64,000 nt of DNA from Candidatus Thiodiazotropha sp. CDECU1 (GTDB lineage: Bacteria > Pseudomonadota > Gammaproteobacteria > Chromatiales > Chromatiaceae), in contig NZ_OY734020.1 in assembly GCF_963455295.1 (NCBI RefSeq), positions 3,162,001 to 3,226,000 on the forward strand, read 5' to 3'. Both the position numbers and the translations under genes were made by a program. Shown here in pieces: positions 23,246 through 32,000 of this stretch. The notes under the pieces are model-generated. The model was not told the DNA's origin, searched no databases, and saw only the letters and a list, made by a program, of their open reading frames with translations. How positions within the stretch are numbered: position 1 is the stretch's first letter; each line of letters starts with the position of its first letter.

Positions 23246-23270
23246 AAAAAAACCCCGCTGTCGGGGCTTT
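23246..23270 (-). terminator. Rho-independent terminator of the msrB operon
   Basis: On the minus strand the hairpin CCCCG-ACAG-CGGGG is followed by seven T. It lies downstream of the DUF1223 gene at 23383-24126 and upstream of rimP. Confidence 0.9.
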
Positions 23271-23382
23271 ATTATAGTTATTGCGGCAGATCAAGGCGTT
23301 TCAGGCCGATCCACAACCGCAAATTCGACGCGAAGAATAGCACAGGCCGCAAGCCTGCGCAATTACGGCATGATGAGAAAAC

Positions 23383-24126
23383 CTAGGGGAGCCAACCGCC
23401 TGCTGCCTGTACCTGCTCGCTGTTGCCTGGACGACTGAGCCAGGCAACCACGGCCAGCCGCTCTGCATCGTTGACCGAGAGTTGTGGCCAGGGAAACCGC
23501 CACTCTCCCTGCTGCGGCGGCGTTTGAGTGTGGCTCAGCACGACGAAACTCTCCTTAAGGGTCTTGCCGTGGTTTTCACCCCCGCCAATGGGGCTGGAGA
23601 GGCCGAACCCGAGGATCGCGAAATGGGCCTCCAGTTTGACTCCATTTAGATGGGGCTCGGGTGAGAACTGGAGTGTGGCCCCTGTCCCGGGTTCCACCTG
23701 CAGGGTCAGAGCACCAACCTCTTCACTGGCTTGCAGGTCGAGTTGAGGCCGGTAGAACCACTGACGCCACTCCCGTCCGTTAAGGACAAAACCCGGGGTA
23801 TAGACAGAACGGATGGCCCCCTGTCTCTGATGATCCCGCTGCATTTTGCTGAAGGCAGGAGAGGCAAACCGGTCCGGCCAGCCAAGGTTGTCCCAGTAGT
23901 CCACATGGAATGCCACCGGGATCAGCCTCTGCCACAACCCCGGATGGCTCTCCAGTTTCCGCAGCCAGGCATCCGCAGGGGGACAACTGCTGCAGCCATG
24001 GGAGGTGTAGAGCTCCAGCAGGTTGACCCGCTCCACAGGACTCTGCAGGGTCAAGGCCTGGAGAGGCTGAGTGACAATGGCCATCAACAGCCCACCCCCC
24101 AGCAACATGCCGCGCCAGCCGTTCAT
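23383..24126 (-). CDS. Secreted DUF1223 thioredoxin-fold protein
   Basis: 247 residues with a hydrophobic signal segment (about 5-23). The family motif ELYTSHGCSSCPPADAWL near residue 40 contains a CxxC pair, followed by FHVDYWDNLGWPDRF, as in DUF1223 periplasmic proteins with a thioredoxin-like fold. Redox function is inferred from the CSSC pair and from the context: the start codon overlaps the stop of msrB by four bases (ATGA), so the two are translated together. They may form a periplasmic oxidation-repair pair. Confidence 0.85.
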   Translation of the reverse strand: MNGWRGMLLGGGLLMAIVTQPLQALTLQSPVERVNLLELYTSHGCSSCPPADAWLRKLESHPGLWQRLIPVAFHVDYWDNLGWPDRFASPAFSKMQRDHQRQGAIRSVYTPGFVLNGREWRQWFYRPQLDLQASEEVGALTLQVEPGTGATLQFSPEPHLNGVKLEAHFAILGFGLSSPIGGGENHGKTLKESFVVLSHTQTPPQQGEWRFPWPQLSVNDAERLAVVAWLSRPGNSEQVQAAGGWLP

Positions 24127-24617
24127 GCTTTCGCGGGTATGAATTTCAGGGCGATGCCGTTGTTGCAGTAGCGCAGCCCGGTGGGTTCCGGCCCGTCATT
24201 GAACACATGCCCATGGTGACCGCCACAGCGGGCGCAATGGTACTCGGTACGGGGCCAGATCAGCTTGTAATCCTTCTTGGTACCCAGGGCGCCAGGCAGA
24301 TAATCGAAAAAGCTCGGCCACCCGGTGCCGCTCTCATACTTGGTGGACGAGGCAAACAGATGGTTGTCGCAACCCGCGCAGGCGAAGACACCCTCACGCT
24401 TCTCGTTCAACAACTCACTGGTCCCCGGCCGCTCCGTACCCTCTTCCCGCAGGATATGATACTGCTCAGGGGTCAATCTCTCCCGCCATTGTGCATCGGT
24501 CAGATCCAACTTTTCTATCTGCGTCATCTTCTCATCCTGTCTGGCTAATACCGACTGACCCACGACCGGCAACAAGGCCGCCGCACCCAACAGCTTAATC
24601 AAACTTCTTCGCTTCAT
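24123..24617 (-). CDS. msrB: Tat-exported peptide-methionine (R)-S-oxide reductase MsrB
   Basis: Reduces methionine R-sulfoxide in proteins. The N-terminus MKRRSLIKLLGAAALLP is a twin-arginine signal, so the enzyme acts in the periplasm. The catalytic core has GTGWPSFFD, zinc cysteine pairs CAGC and CARC, and RYCNNG carrying the catalytic Cys (commonly RYCVNS). The ATG at 24617 has GAGGAG about 8 bases upstream. 164 residues. Its neighbour with a CxxC pair may assist recycling, which is inference. Confidence 0.93.
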   Translation of the reverse strand: MKRRSLIKLLGAAALLPVVGQSVLARQDEKMTQIEKLDLTDAQWRERLTPEQYHILREEGTERPGTSELLNEKREGVFACAGCDNHLFASSTKYESGTGWPSFFDYLPGALGTKKDYKLIWPRTEYHCARCGGHHGHVFNDGPEPTGLRYCNNGIALKFIPAKA

Positions 24618-24904
24618 CACTCTTCTCCTCACACGCACGACCCCGAAATACAGGGATCGCATAGGACATCTGACAGGAATTCTAAGCTGAGATTCACCAC
24701 CATAGACAGGGGAAAAAACGGGGAAATCTTCAATTACACCTATGAACCCGATCGCTTATGGATCAAAGTATAGGGGCGGATTTTCCGCAGGGAATCACGG
24801 AGTTATCACAAAAGCATCACAGGGTTTCTGTTCCGGCAAAAACCCATCGTTTAACCACCACCTGGCCCTGTGAGCCAACTTGACGAGCCCAGGCTCGTGG
24901 TAAA

Positions 24905-25216
24905 TCACAGATTGTTATGGCTTTGTTCCGCCTCGCGGATGGCCTTTACATTTTTATTGATGTAGTGAATACCCCATGGCAGAAAGACACCATACACCCC
25001 CCACATGTAGAAGTTATATGGTTTCGGCAATAATAGAAGCAAGGCCAGGAATATGATGATTGCGATCCATGCATAGACCGACACTCGGATCATGAAGGCC
25101 CTCTCTGCGGGGCTCTCTGTGTTGGTAATACTAAAGTAGGTACCGACCGCTCCACCCATCAACCCAATGATCGCCCCTAATGCCCCACCGATAAACCCGA
25201 CTGTTTGACCGTCCAT
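24905..25216 (-). CDS. Small inner-membrane protein, unknown function
   Basis: 103 residues with a glycine-rich first helix (VGFIGGALGAIIGLMGGAVG) and two more transmembrane segments (about 46-63 and 68-84), ending in a charged tail. I do not recognise the family. It opens the accessory region after the housekeeping operons, is on the minus strand, and has no close partner. Confidence 0.7.
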   Translation of the reverse strand: MDGQTVGFIGGALGAIIGLMGGAVGTYFSITNTESPAERAFMIRVSVYAWIAIIIFLALLLLLPKPYNFYMWGVYGVFLPWGIHYINKNVKAIREAEQSHNNL

Positions 25217-25613
25217 ATTAATTAATCACAAATGCGTGTTAAGCCTGTTCGCGAGTACAATCTCTCAATGAGATTGTAGACGTCTATTCGTGTTTCATCC
25301 CTGTAGGGCACCTGAGCCGATAAGCTCTATCACCAAGGGTGTCGTATATTAAGAGTTGTGAACAGGTCCAACCATGAAAGTCGTTGTCGACCACATATTG
25401 CACACCAGTATCCGGGAGAGGACCAAACGCTGATTATCGTGCTACCCCCAAGATCGGCCGGATTCATTTCAAAACGAATCCACCCGGTTATAATTAATGT
25501 AATCAAACGGGATCCTCCACATAACAACTTGCCTGAAAATAGAGAACTGTCCCCGAGGAGGCTTCCAGGCTATGATCTTTCTATCCTCGACCTTTTAGCG
25601 ACAGGGGGTGTCT
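25217..25613. other. Intergenic region before the coiled-coil gene
   Basis: 397 bases with no gene. It contains one AACTGTCC motif (25545-25552), which recurs on both sides of the duplicated fragment at 41 kb, and an inverted repeat of the form ATCCACCCGGTT. It probably holds the promoter of the plus-strand gene at 25614. Confidence 0.45.
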
Positions 25614-26855
25614 ATGTCCGGTATCGTGATCTTCCAGATGGACCTATGGCCACGGGTCAAGGAGCAGTTTAAGCCCAAGATGTTGACTATCGACAAGATT
25701 TTGGTCGAAGTGACATTTCCCAGCAATCCCCAGCTTCAGGCGGCTTTCAAAAAAGATCCACTTCTGTATCAGAAGTTGCAGGACAAGATCCGCGCCTATA
25801 TGACCGGAAACGTCGTCAGGAACATTGGCAACGTGGTGAAAAAGTTCGATCCCCAGGCGGTTGACGCGGCCAAGATCGACGATATGGAGAAGATGCTCAA
25901 GATCCTGGATAAGTTTCAGGAGACAGTCAAAGGGTACACACGCGCCGCCTCGAGCATGGCGGCTCGCCAAGCCGAAAAGGAGTGGATGGCCCTAACCCGG
26001 ACCAAAGCCGAGTACCGGAAATACAAGATCGTTGCCGGCGCGAAGCTCACCGCCGGTACGGCCGGGCTGGCGACCGGCGTCGGCATGACCATCGGTTCGA
26101 CAGTGGCTACCGTCGCATCGGGAGGCGCGGCAGCGGTAGGGACTTGGGCCAGCCTGACATTGGGCATCATCGGCATCCTGAAATCATCGGTTGGGCTGGG
26201 CAAGGATATTTACAACCTGGCTATTTCGGCCGACACGGTGCAGAAAAAGATCATCAAGTCGCTGGAGAAACTCCAGGCCCGCTATCTGGACATCATCAAG
26301 GGCAAGAAGGTTGGTCCAGGAAGATCGAAGGCGACGGTCATGGCGACGGAGTTGAACTACGAAGCCGTAAGGACGATTTTCGGCACGAGTCAGTCAACCA
26401 TATCGGAATGCGACAGGATGAATGGGCAGTTTCACGACAAGCTCAACGGTATCGATGTCAAGTCGCACGAACTGTCCAAAAAGCTGGAAAAGGTCTTGTC
26501 CGAGACTGAAAAACTAAAACAGCTCAAGCCGAAACGGAAAGGCCAGGTCGAGAAGCTCGAAAAGGCAGTGCACAAGATCGTCGAAAAGACGATAGAACTC
26601 GCCTCGAAGGTAAAAGACGGCAGGAAGGCACACAAGACCTATACCGCGGCACTCGCTGAATTGAAATCGCGAAAACCCAACACCGGATGGCTGGAAAAAG
26701 GCTTCGGCTACGGTTGGGAAATCCTCCTTTCAGCATCGGACCCCAAGGATCTCATCGTAGCCGCTGTCGGTATCGCCACCGACCTATCCATCGACACGTC
26801 TGACAAGATTGCCGGCAGAGTCATCCAACAAAAGTACAAAGTGGGTAAACACTAG
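25614..26855 (+). CDS. Coiled-coil protein with hydrophobic hairpin, unknown function
   Basis: 413 residues. The first about 130 are helical and charged. A glycine/alanine-rich hydrophobic stretch (about residues 138-198, GTAGLATGVGMTIGSTVATV and SLTLGIIGILKSSVGLG) could be a membrane hairpin. Long coiled coils (KSHELSKKLEKVLSETEKLK) and a compact C-terminal domain (GWLEKGFGYGWEILL to the end) follow. The layout recalls helical pore-forming proteins, but I find no motif proving it. The ATG at 25614 has AGGGGG just upstream. Its last 94 codons are duplicated at 41001-41283. Confidence 0.75.
   Translation: MSGIVIFQMDLWPRVKEQFKPKMLTIDKILVEVTFPSNPQLQAAFKKDPLLYQKLQDKIRAYMTGNVVRNIGNVVKKFDPQAVDAAKIDDMEKMLKILDKFQETVKGYTRAASSMAARQAEKEWMALTRTKAEYRKYKIVAGAKLTAGTAGLATGVGMTIGSTVATVASGGAAAVGTWASLTLGIIGILKSSVGLGKDIYNLAISADTVQKKIIKSLEKLQARYLDIIKGKKVGPGRSKATVMATELNYEAVRTIFGTSQSTISECDRMNGQFHDKLNGIDVKSHELSKKLEKVLSETEKLKQLKPKRKGQVEKLEKAVHKIVEKTIELASKVKDGRKAHKTYTAALAELKSRKPNTGWLEKGFGYGWEILLSASDPKDLIVAAVGIATDLSIDTSDKIAGRVIQQKYKVGKH
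26573..26855 (+). repeat. Direct repeat, first copy (3' end of the coiled-coil gene)
   Basis: 283 bases that recur at 41001-41283, 14.4 kb away in the same orientation. Four differences are visible, all at third codon positions and all synonymous. The copy ends exactly at the TAG stop codon. Confidence 0.95.
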
Positions 26856-27025
26856 AAACCGGACCATTAGCGACCAGTTCACTTTTTCGGAAGATCCCCC
26901 GCAATGTGATTATGTGGCTCACATTGACTGGGGGCCTTGTTCTGTTGAAGGCGTTAACCTAGTGCTGTTTGACCCAAAGCACTCAATCGACACCTAAGCA
27001 AGGTGTTTTGCAGTATTGATTTTGA

Positions 27026-28228
27026 TTACAACCCTAATATATAACCCCATCTATCTCGAAAAAGGGGCTCTTCCTCGTAATACTCTTGTGGATAGACACC
27101 CTCTCTATCAATCACACCATTATGATTAAAATCTATTGAGACATTATATACATATGGTGTTTGAGATGACGGGATTATACGATCAATCAGAATAGCGTGG
27201 TCCGTTGGCCTTGATACCGCAGAATGCCCGCCCCTCTTAATCCTTAAACTGTAAACTATATCGCTGCTTGCGGGGTTTTCAGTTGTTACTGACAGGACTA
27301 TATTTTGATGATTATTGTTTGCGACACTGATCAATAAAGATGCTTCTTTCACTCCCATAACATAACTTGTCCCGGTATCGGTTTCGTGCACCAACTGCTC
27401 AAAAGTAATTGAGCCATCGTGCACCAGTATATCTTCGATATATGGCTCGGCACTTACCATAGAATTATTATCCTCACGAATAGACATTGCTATCTCTGTT
27501 ATTTCCATCGTATAAGGTATAGTGTTGTCTAAATTGAACGTCATATTACCATCAAGGGTAATCGAGACATCTTCTTGCATATCTGTGATTTTCAATTGTT
27601 CAGCATATATATTCCCGGATCGAATCCCATGAGGCCTACCGCTATCCATAGCAGATCCGGATTGGTGTACAAATCCGTCATAAAGCTCAAAACGCCCAAA
27701 ATTCAATCCGCTATACCTACAGCTATTGTACCCCCTGGTTGATAGGTATTGTGCGGGATAGCTGTGACCACCGTTATTCCAGGATACTGATTTAGTGCCA
27801 TTCGTCTCACCACCCCGAAAGCAAGGCACGCTCTCACCATTAGGTACCGTGTTATCTAATCCCATTTTTTCATAATAGTCTGTCATACCCGGCACAACTA
27901 TCCCGACACTCTGTCCAGCAAATCCGTTTTCAGCAAAACTAATCAATCTGAGCACTTTCATCACTAATATAGCGTGATAGAGTGAAAGTTCATCACCATA
28001 ACGTGGACCCAGGATTAAATTCGCATCTTCACCAGATGGCGGACCTGCAGCAGGAATATCTGTAATCTCCTCTCCAATAGGGGGCGTCACTACAACTGTA
28101 TTATCTGTATCATTCTCTTCATTGTTTGTGACAGGTGCTTGCGGGCTGGAGCTAGAGCCACCACCACATGAAACAAAAAGCACAGATAGGAGGATTATTA
28201 TTAGAAACCTTGGATATTTGTATAACAT
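27026..28228 (-). CDS. Secreted lipoprotein, unknown function
   Basis: 400 residues with a lipobox (VLFVSCGGGSSSS) followed by a low-complexity Ser/Gly/Pro linker, then a beta-rich domain of about 340 residues ending in a segment typical of surface lipoproteins (VSIDFNHNGVIDREGVY, an EF-hand-like Asp/Asn loop that may bind calcium). The ATG at 28228 has AAAGGA six bases upstream. It is the last minus-strand gene of the Rhs/Tad module. I do not recognise the main domain. Confidence 0.75.
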   Translation of the reverse strand: MLYKYPRFLIIILLSVLFVSCGGGSSSSPQAPVTNNEENDTDNTVVVTPPIGEEITDIPAAGPPSGEDANLILGPRYGDELSLYHAILVMKVLRLISFAENGFAGQSVGIVVPGMTDYYEKMGLDNTVPNGESVPCFRGGETNGTKSVSWNNGGHSYPAQYLSTRGYNSCRYSGLNFGRFELYDGFVHQSGSAMDSGRPHGIRSGNIYAEQLKITDMQEDVSITLDGNMTFNLDNTIPYTMEITEIAMSIREDNNSMVSAEPYIEDILVHDGSITFEQLVHETDTGTSYVMGVKEASLLISVANNNHQNIVLSVTTENPASSDIVYSLRIKRGGHSAVSRPTDHAILIDRIIPSSQTPYVYNVSIDFNHNGVIDREGVYPQEYYEEEPLFRDRWGYILGL

Positions 28229-28448
28229 GATGAATCCTTTCAAAAATACTAAATTACATGTCTCCGACTGGTACTACATCCCTAGACAGCCTCAGTCAAT
28301 TACTACGACACTCTCAAAACAGATAGTTAATTCTGCTTGCCGTACTGATTTAAGATACGACTTATTAGCCAGACTTCCAGTAAATATGCGGAGGCCATAC
28401 TGATGCCTGGGATTGGCTGATTTACACCATACATAACTATTGATTCAA

Positions 28449-29030
28449 TCAGCTAAGTTGGTTGCTTGCGAATCCACCCACACGCAATTCCACCTCCTCA
28501 TCCCGAAAAATAAACATAATGGTCATGACACGCTTGCTGCCAAAACGAATACGCTCTCCCGCACGTTTTGCGTGCTCGCTTTTTTGAATCTCCTTCAGAT
28601 CAAATACTTTGCGAAAGACCTTGTCTTTCAGGGGCGTCCAAGTACAACCTGCTTTTCGCGTATATATTTTTTCATCCGTTGTTTTATATTCAAATGACTT
28701 ATGCGTAATAATCCTTTTGCAATCACTCAACTCCGCCAACTGCCACTCCACCACAACCCGGTCCGGTATAGAGTGTGGTTGATCGGGAAAGCGGCCTTTG
28801 ACTATTTTATCGGCTCTAACCCCCGGAATTCCCGTCCGTATTCGACTGGTACCCACTGTTGTCTCCGGCGAAAGTACCATGACGCCATAATCCCCATAGT
28901 TGGCCATCCTTACCGAATATAAAAACTTCGTACATCCGGTCAAGGTTATAATGCTGAGCGCACTCAATAGTGTGATACCGAATAGAAAGTACCACCTGTA
29001 GGTGTGCATGACACTCAGTTCAATGTTCAT
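28449..29030 (-). CDS. Lipoprotein, candidate immunity protein of the Rhs-lipase
   Basis: 193 residues with an N-terminal hydrophobic segment ending in the lipobox LTGC (about residue 33), so the protein should face the periplasm. Its start overlaps the stop of the 1919-residue Rhs-lipase by four bases (ATGA), so they are co-translated. Known antibacterial Tle1-family lipases are neutralised by periplasmic or lipid-anchored immunity proteins encoded directly downstream, which makes immunity the leading guess. I did not recognise a named immunity family, and the role is inferred from position. Confidence 0.75.
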   Translation of the reverse strand: MNIELSVMHTYRWYFLFGITLLSALSIITLTGCTKFLYSVRMANYGDYGVMVLSPETTVGTSRIRTGIPGVRADKIVKGRFPDQPHSIPDRVVVEWQLAELSDCKRIITHKSFEYKTTDEKIYTRKAGCTWTPLKDKVFRKVFDLKEIQKSEHAKRAGERIRFGSKRVMTIMFIFRDEEVELRVGGFASNQLS

Positions 29031-32000
29031 TGGCGTAAATCGCTGTGGTTAATGTCTAGGTCAAGACCATAGTGTACGGACAACCATTCATTATAGGTAT
29101 CAATTGCTTCCGTCGGGTTGCTGACATCTTCGAGGATGATTGCACCTACTTTAGTTCGATCACCACCTTCACCCACCCCCTTTTCGCGGCAGGTGCTATA
29201 CCCACTTACTCCACAGGGAACATCCTCCATAAACTGCTCATCAAATAACGGTTGGGACTCCGCATAGTCCATGCTGTCATCTCCGGCCGCACCCGACCAT
29301 GTCTGCTGGTTGACGATATCACTGCTGTTGGCGTACATAAACGTCCGATCGGGACCGGAGAAACAGTGTAGTGATGACGGACAGACATCCACACTGTCAT
29401 GGACGATAGGATTGGTCACGACATCCCAGTCTATTCCAGATATATAGCTTCTATCCATCTCCACCCCTGCACTCTCCGCCTGCTGCACCATCCACATAAA
29501 CGCCACATCCGACAGGTCGCCCTCCGCGTAGCCACCACCGATATCCGAGTGGGCGCCGATGAAGCCACGCTCGATGCGGGTGGCGCTGTTGGCCGTCGCC
29601 GGGGAATCGTGTATGGAGACCCCCGCGAAGTCGGACCGGTGTTCGTTGGCCGCCACGGCGTGGGCGGCATGGTCGGCACTTGCCGGTATGCCCAGGCGCA
29701 ACTGCTGCAGATCGTTGCTCTGTAAAACCCCATAGTGTGGCACGGTGTCGAACAGGCCGATGAAGTTGAGGTTAAGGTCGATCCTCGCGTTGCAGTCCCG
29801 GTTGAGGTAGTCGAGGGCCGCTCTCAGCCGGTTCATGTCGGCATCGATGGCTGATCCGGTGTCAGTATCAATGAATGGATCCTGTTCCCGTCTCAGGTTT
29901 TCGTAGATATATCGGAGTTCTTCGGCAGCTGTCGGATCGCTGAAATCGGCGCCGGACTGGGCGACCCGAATGATGTCATCCACCACATTGGCGAACATGC
30001 GGGCCTCCGCCGCACCGCGGGAGAAGCCGACGATGTCGATCTCCACCGGGTCGGTGGCACCCTGGTCTTCCATCTGTTCGATATACTGCACCAGATAGTC
30101 GGCCATGTGGGCGACCCTCTGTTGCAGGCTGACGCCTAATGCTGCATCTGGTGATGGCGCACTGCCAAAATTCGGGTCGTCCACGCCGGCGCCGGTAATG
30201 TAGTAGAAATCCCGGCTGGATGCCGTGCTGCCATCCCAGTCGATGTAGGGGGTGGCAGGCAGTTCACCGGGGGCGCTGCGGTAGCTCTCGGCGAACCGCA
30301 CCACGTTGGAGATGTCACCCGGACTGTCGGGATCATTCAGAACATTCCGGTTATTGGTGTTGCCGGTGCCGTCGAAAGCGAACAGCAGCAAGCCGGTGGG
30401 GTCGATGTTTTGCACCGGGTCGTTGGCTGCGTAGGCGTAAGTGTTCATACCAGCGTTCAGATCCAGCGGGTCGCTGCTGAGGTAGCGGCCTGTCTCAGGG
30501 TCGTAGTAGCGATAGTAGTTGTAGTGGAGCCCGGTCTCGGTGTCTTCGTATTGACCGGGGAGCCGCAGGTTGAGCTGGAACGCCACTTGGTCACCGTCCG
30601 GGTCGTCCTCTATGTGGGCGCGACCGAAGGGGGCGTAGTGGGCGCGCCAGACGAGCCGGCCCTTGGCGTCGCTCACCGCCACCGGCGCACTCAGGTGGTT
30701 GCTATGGATGGTGTAGATCTCTCCCCCTTCCAGCAGGGCCACCGGTTGCCAGCCCAGGTAGAGGTATTGGCGGACGATCTCTCCCTGCTCGTCCATCTCG
30801 GCGATCAGGCGCTTGTTTTCGTAGAGGTAGTGGGTGGTGACCGGACCGGCCTCGCCATAGACTGTCTTACTGGTTCGTTCGGCGCGACTGTTGTAGCTGT
30901 AGCTGGCGATCAATTTGTCCGCCACCGAGATATGCTCGGGCTGGCCGTTGGCGGTATAGCCTATCTTGGCATCCGCGCTCTGGTGGATGTTGCCCCTGCT
31001 ATCGTGGACCATCGGTATCGCATGGCTATTGAGCGATGCCTTTCTTATATGGTTGCTGTGATCCGCATAACGGTAGTGCATGTGGGTGCCATTGACTATT
31101 TTTTCGGTGCGATTACCGTTTTCATCGTAGCGGTAACCGTAGAGCCCGAAGGGCATCATGGCAAAGTCGAGGCGGCCTGCGTCATCGTAGCGATAGCGGG
31201 CATAGGCCTGTTCCCCATCGTCGATGCCGATTATGGCGCCGCTGTCGTTGTATTGGTAGCGATAGTCGTAGATGCCTTCGGTATGCAGGCTGTTGAGTTT
31301 CGCGCCATTAAAACGGTAGGTTGTGATCACGTCGTTGCCGAAGCGCATTTGACGCGATCCATTGCTGTTCTCCTCTATTGTGAGGATATCTGTATCCCGG
31401 AACCATCCGTCAAGGGACAGGTTCATCTCATCTTTTGCCAAGTCTTGACGGTATTTGAGCTTTTTCCCACCCGGCAGTCCAACCTTTTCGAGACGGCCCG
31501 CCTCGTCATACCAGTAGCGTGTGGTGTATTCATGTTCTGCATAGGTTCGGGTATAGACAGTCATGCGGCCACTTGGATCATATTGCCACTGTTCGTGGCC
31601 TTTGTGGCGATTGAGGGATTGCAGCTGACCTTGGCCGTAGGTCAGGGTCACCTCTTCGTCCGGGTAGCGTACCTTCGCCAGTTTACCAACGGTATTGTAT
31701 GTAAACCCTACCCGCTGCCCCGCCGCGTCGGTTTTGGCGATCAGTCTGTCTTTTTCGTCATATTGATAGGTGATTAGCCCCTTGTCCGGGCTTTGCGTGA
31801 ATATCACCCGCCCGAAATCGTCGTACCGGTAGCGAGTGGTGTTGCCGCGTGCATTGGTGACGGCAATCAGTTTGCCGTGACTTTCGCTGGCATAGCGCCG
31901 GACTAAGCCATCCGAGGTTTTGAGCCGCTTGAGTTTGCCGAAGTCGTCGTATTCGATGGTGGTCAGCTTGCCTGGCGCTTGTATGCTTCTGGGTAGTTTT

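Noticed and set aside
30410-31777. Plus-strand open frame (455 codons) opposite the Rhs-lipase
   Set aside because: It mirrors the repetitive YD-repeat coding strand, and no start site or homology is visible.
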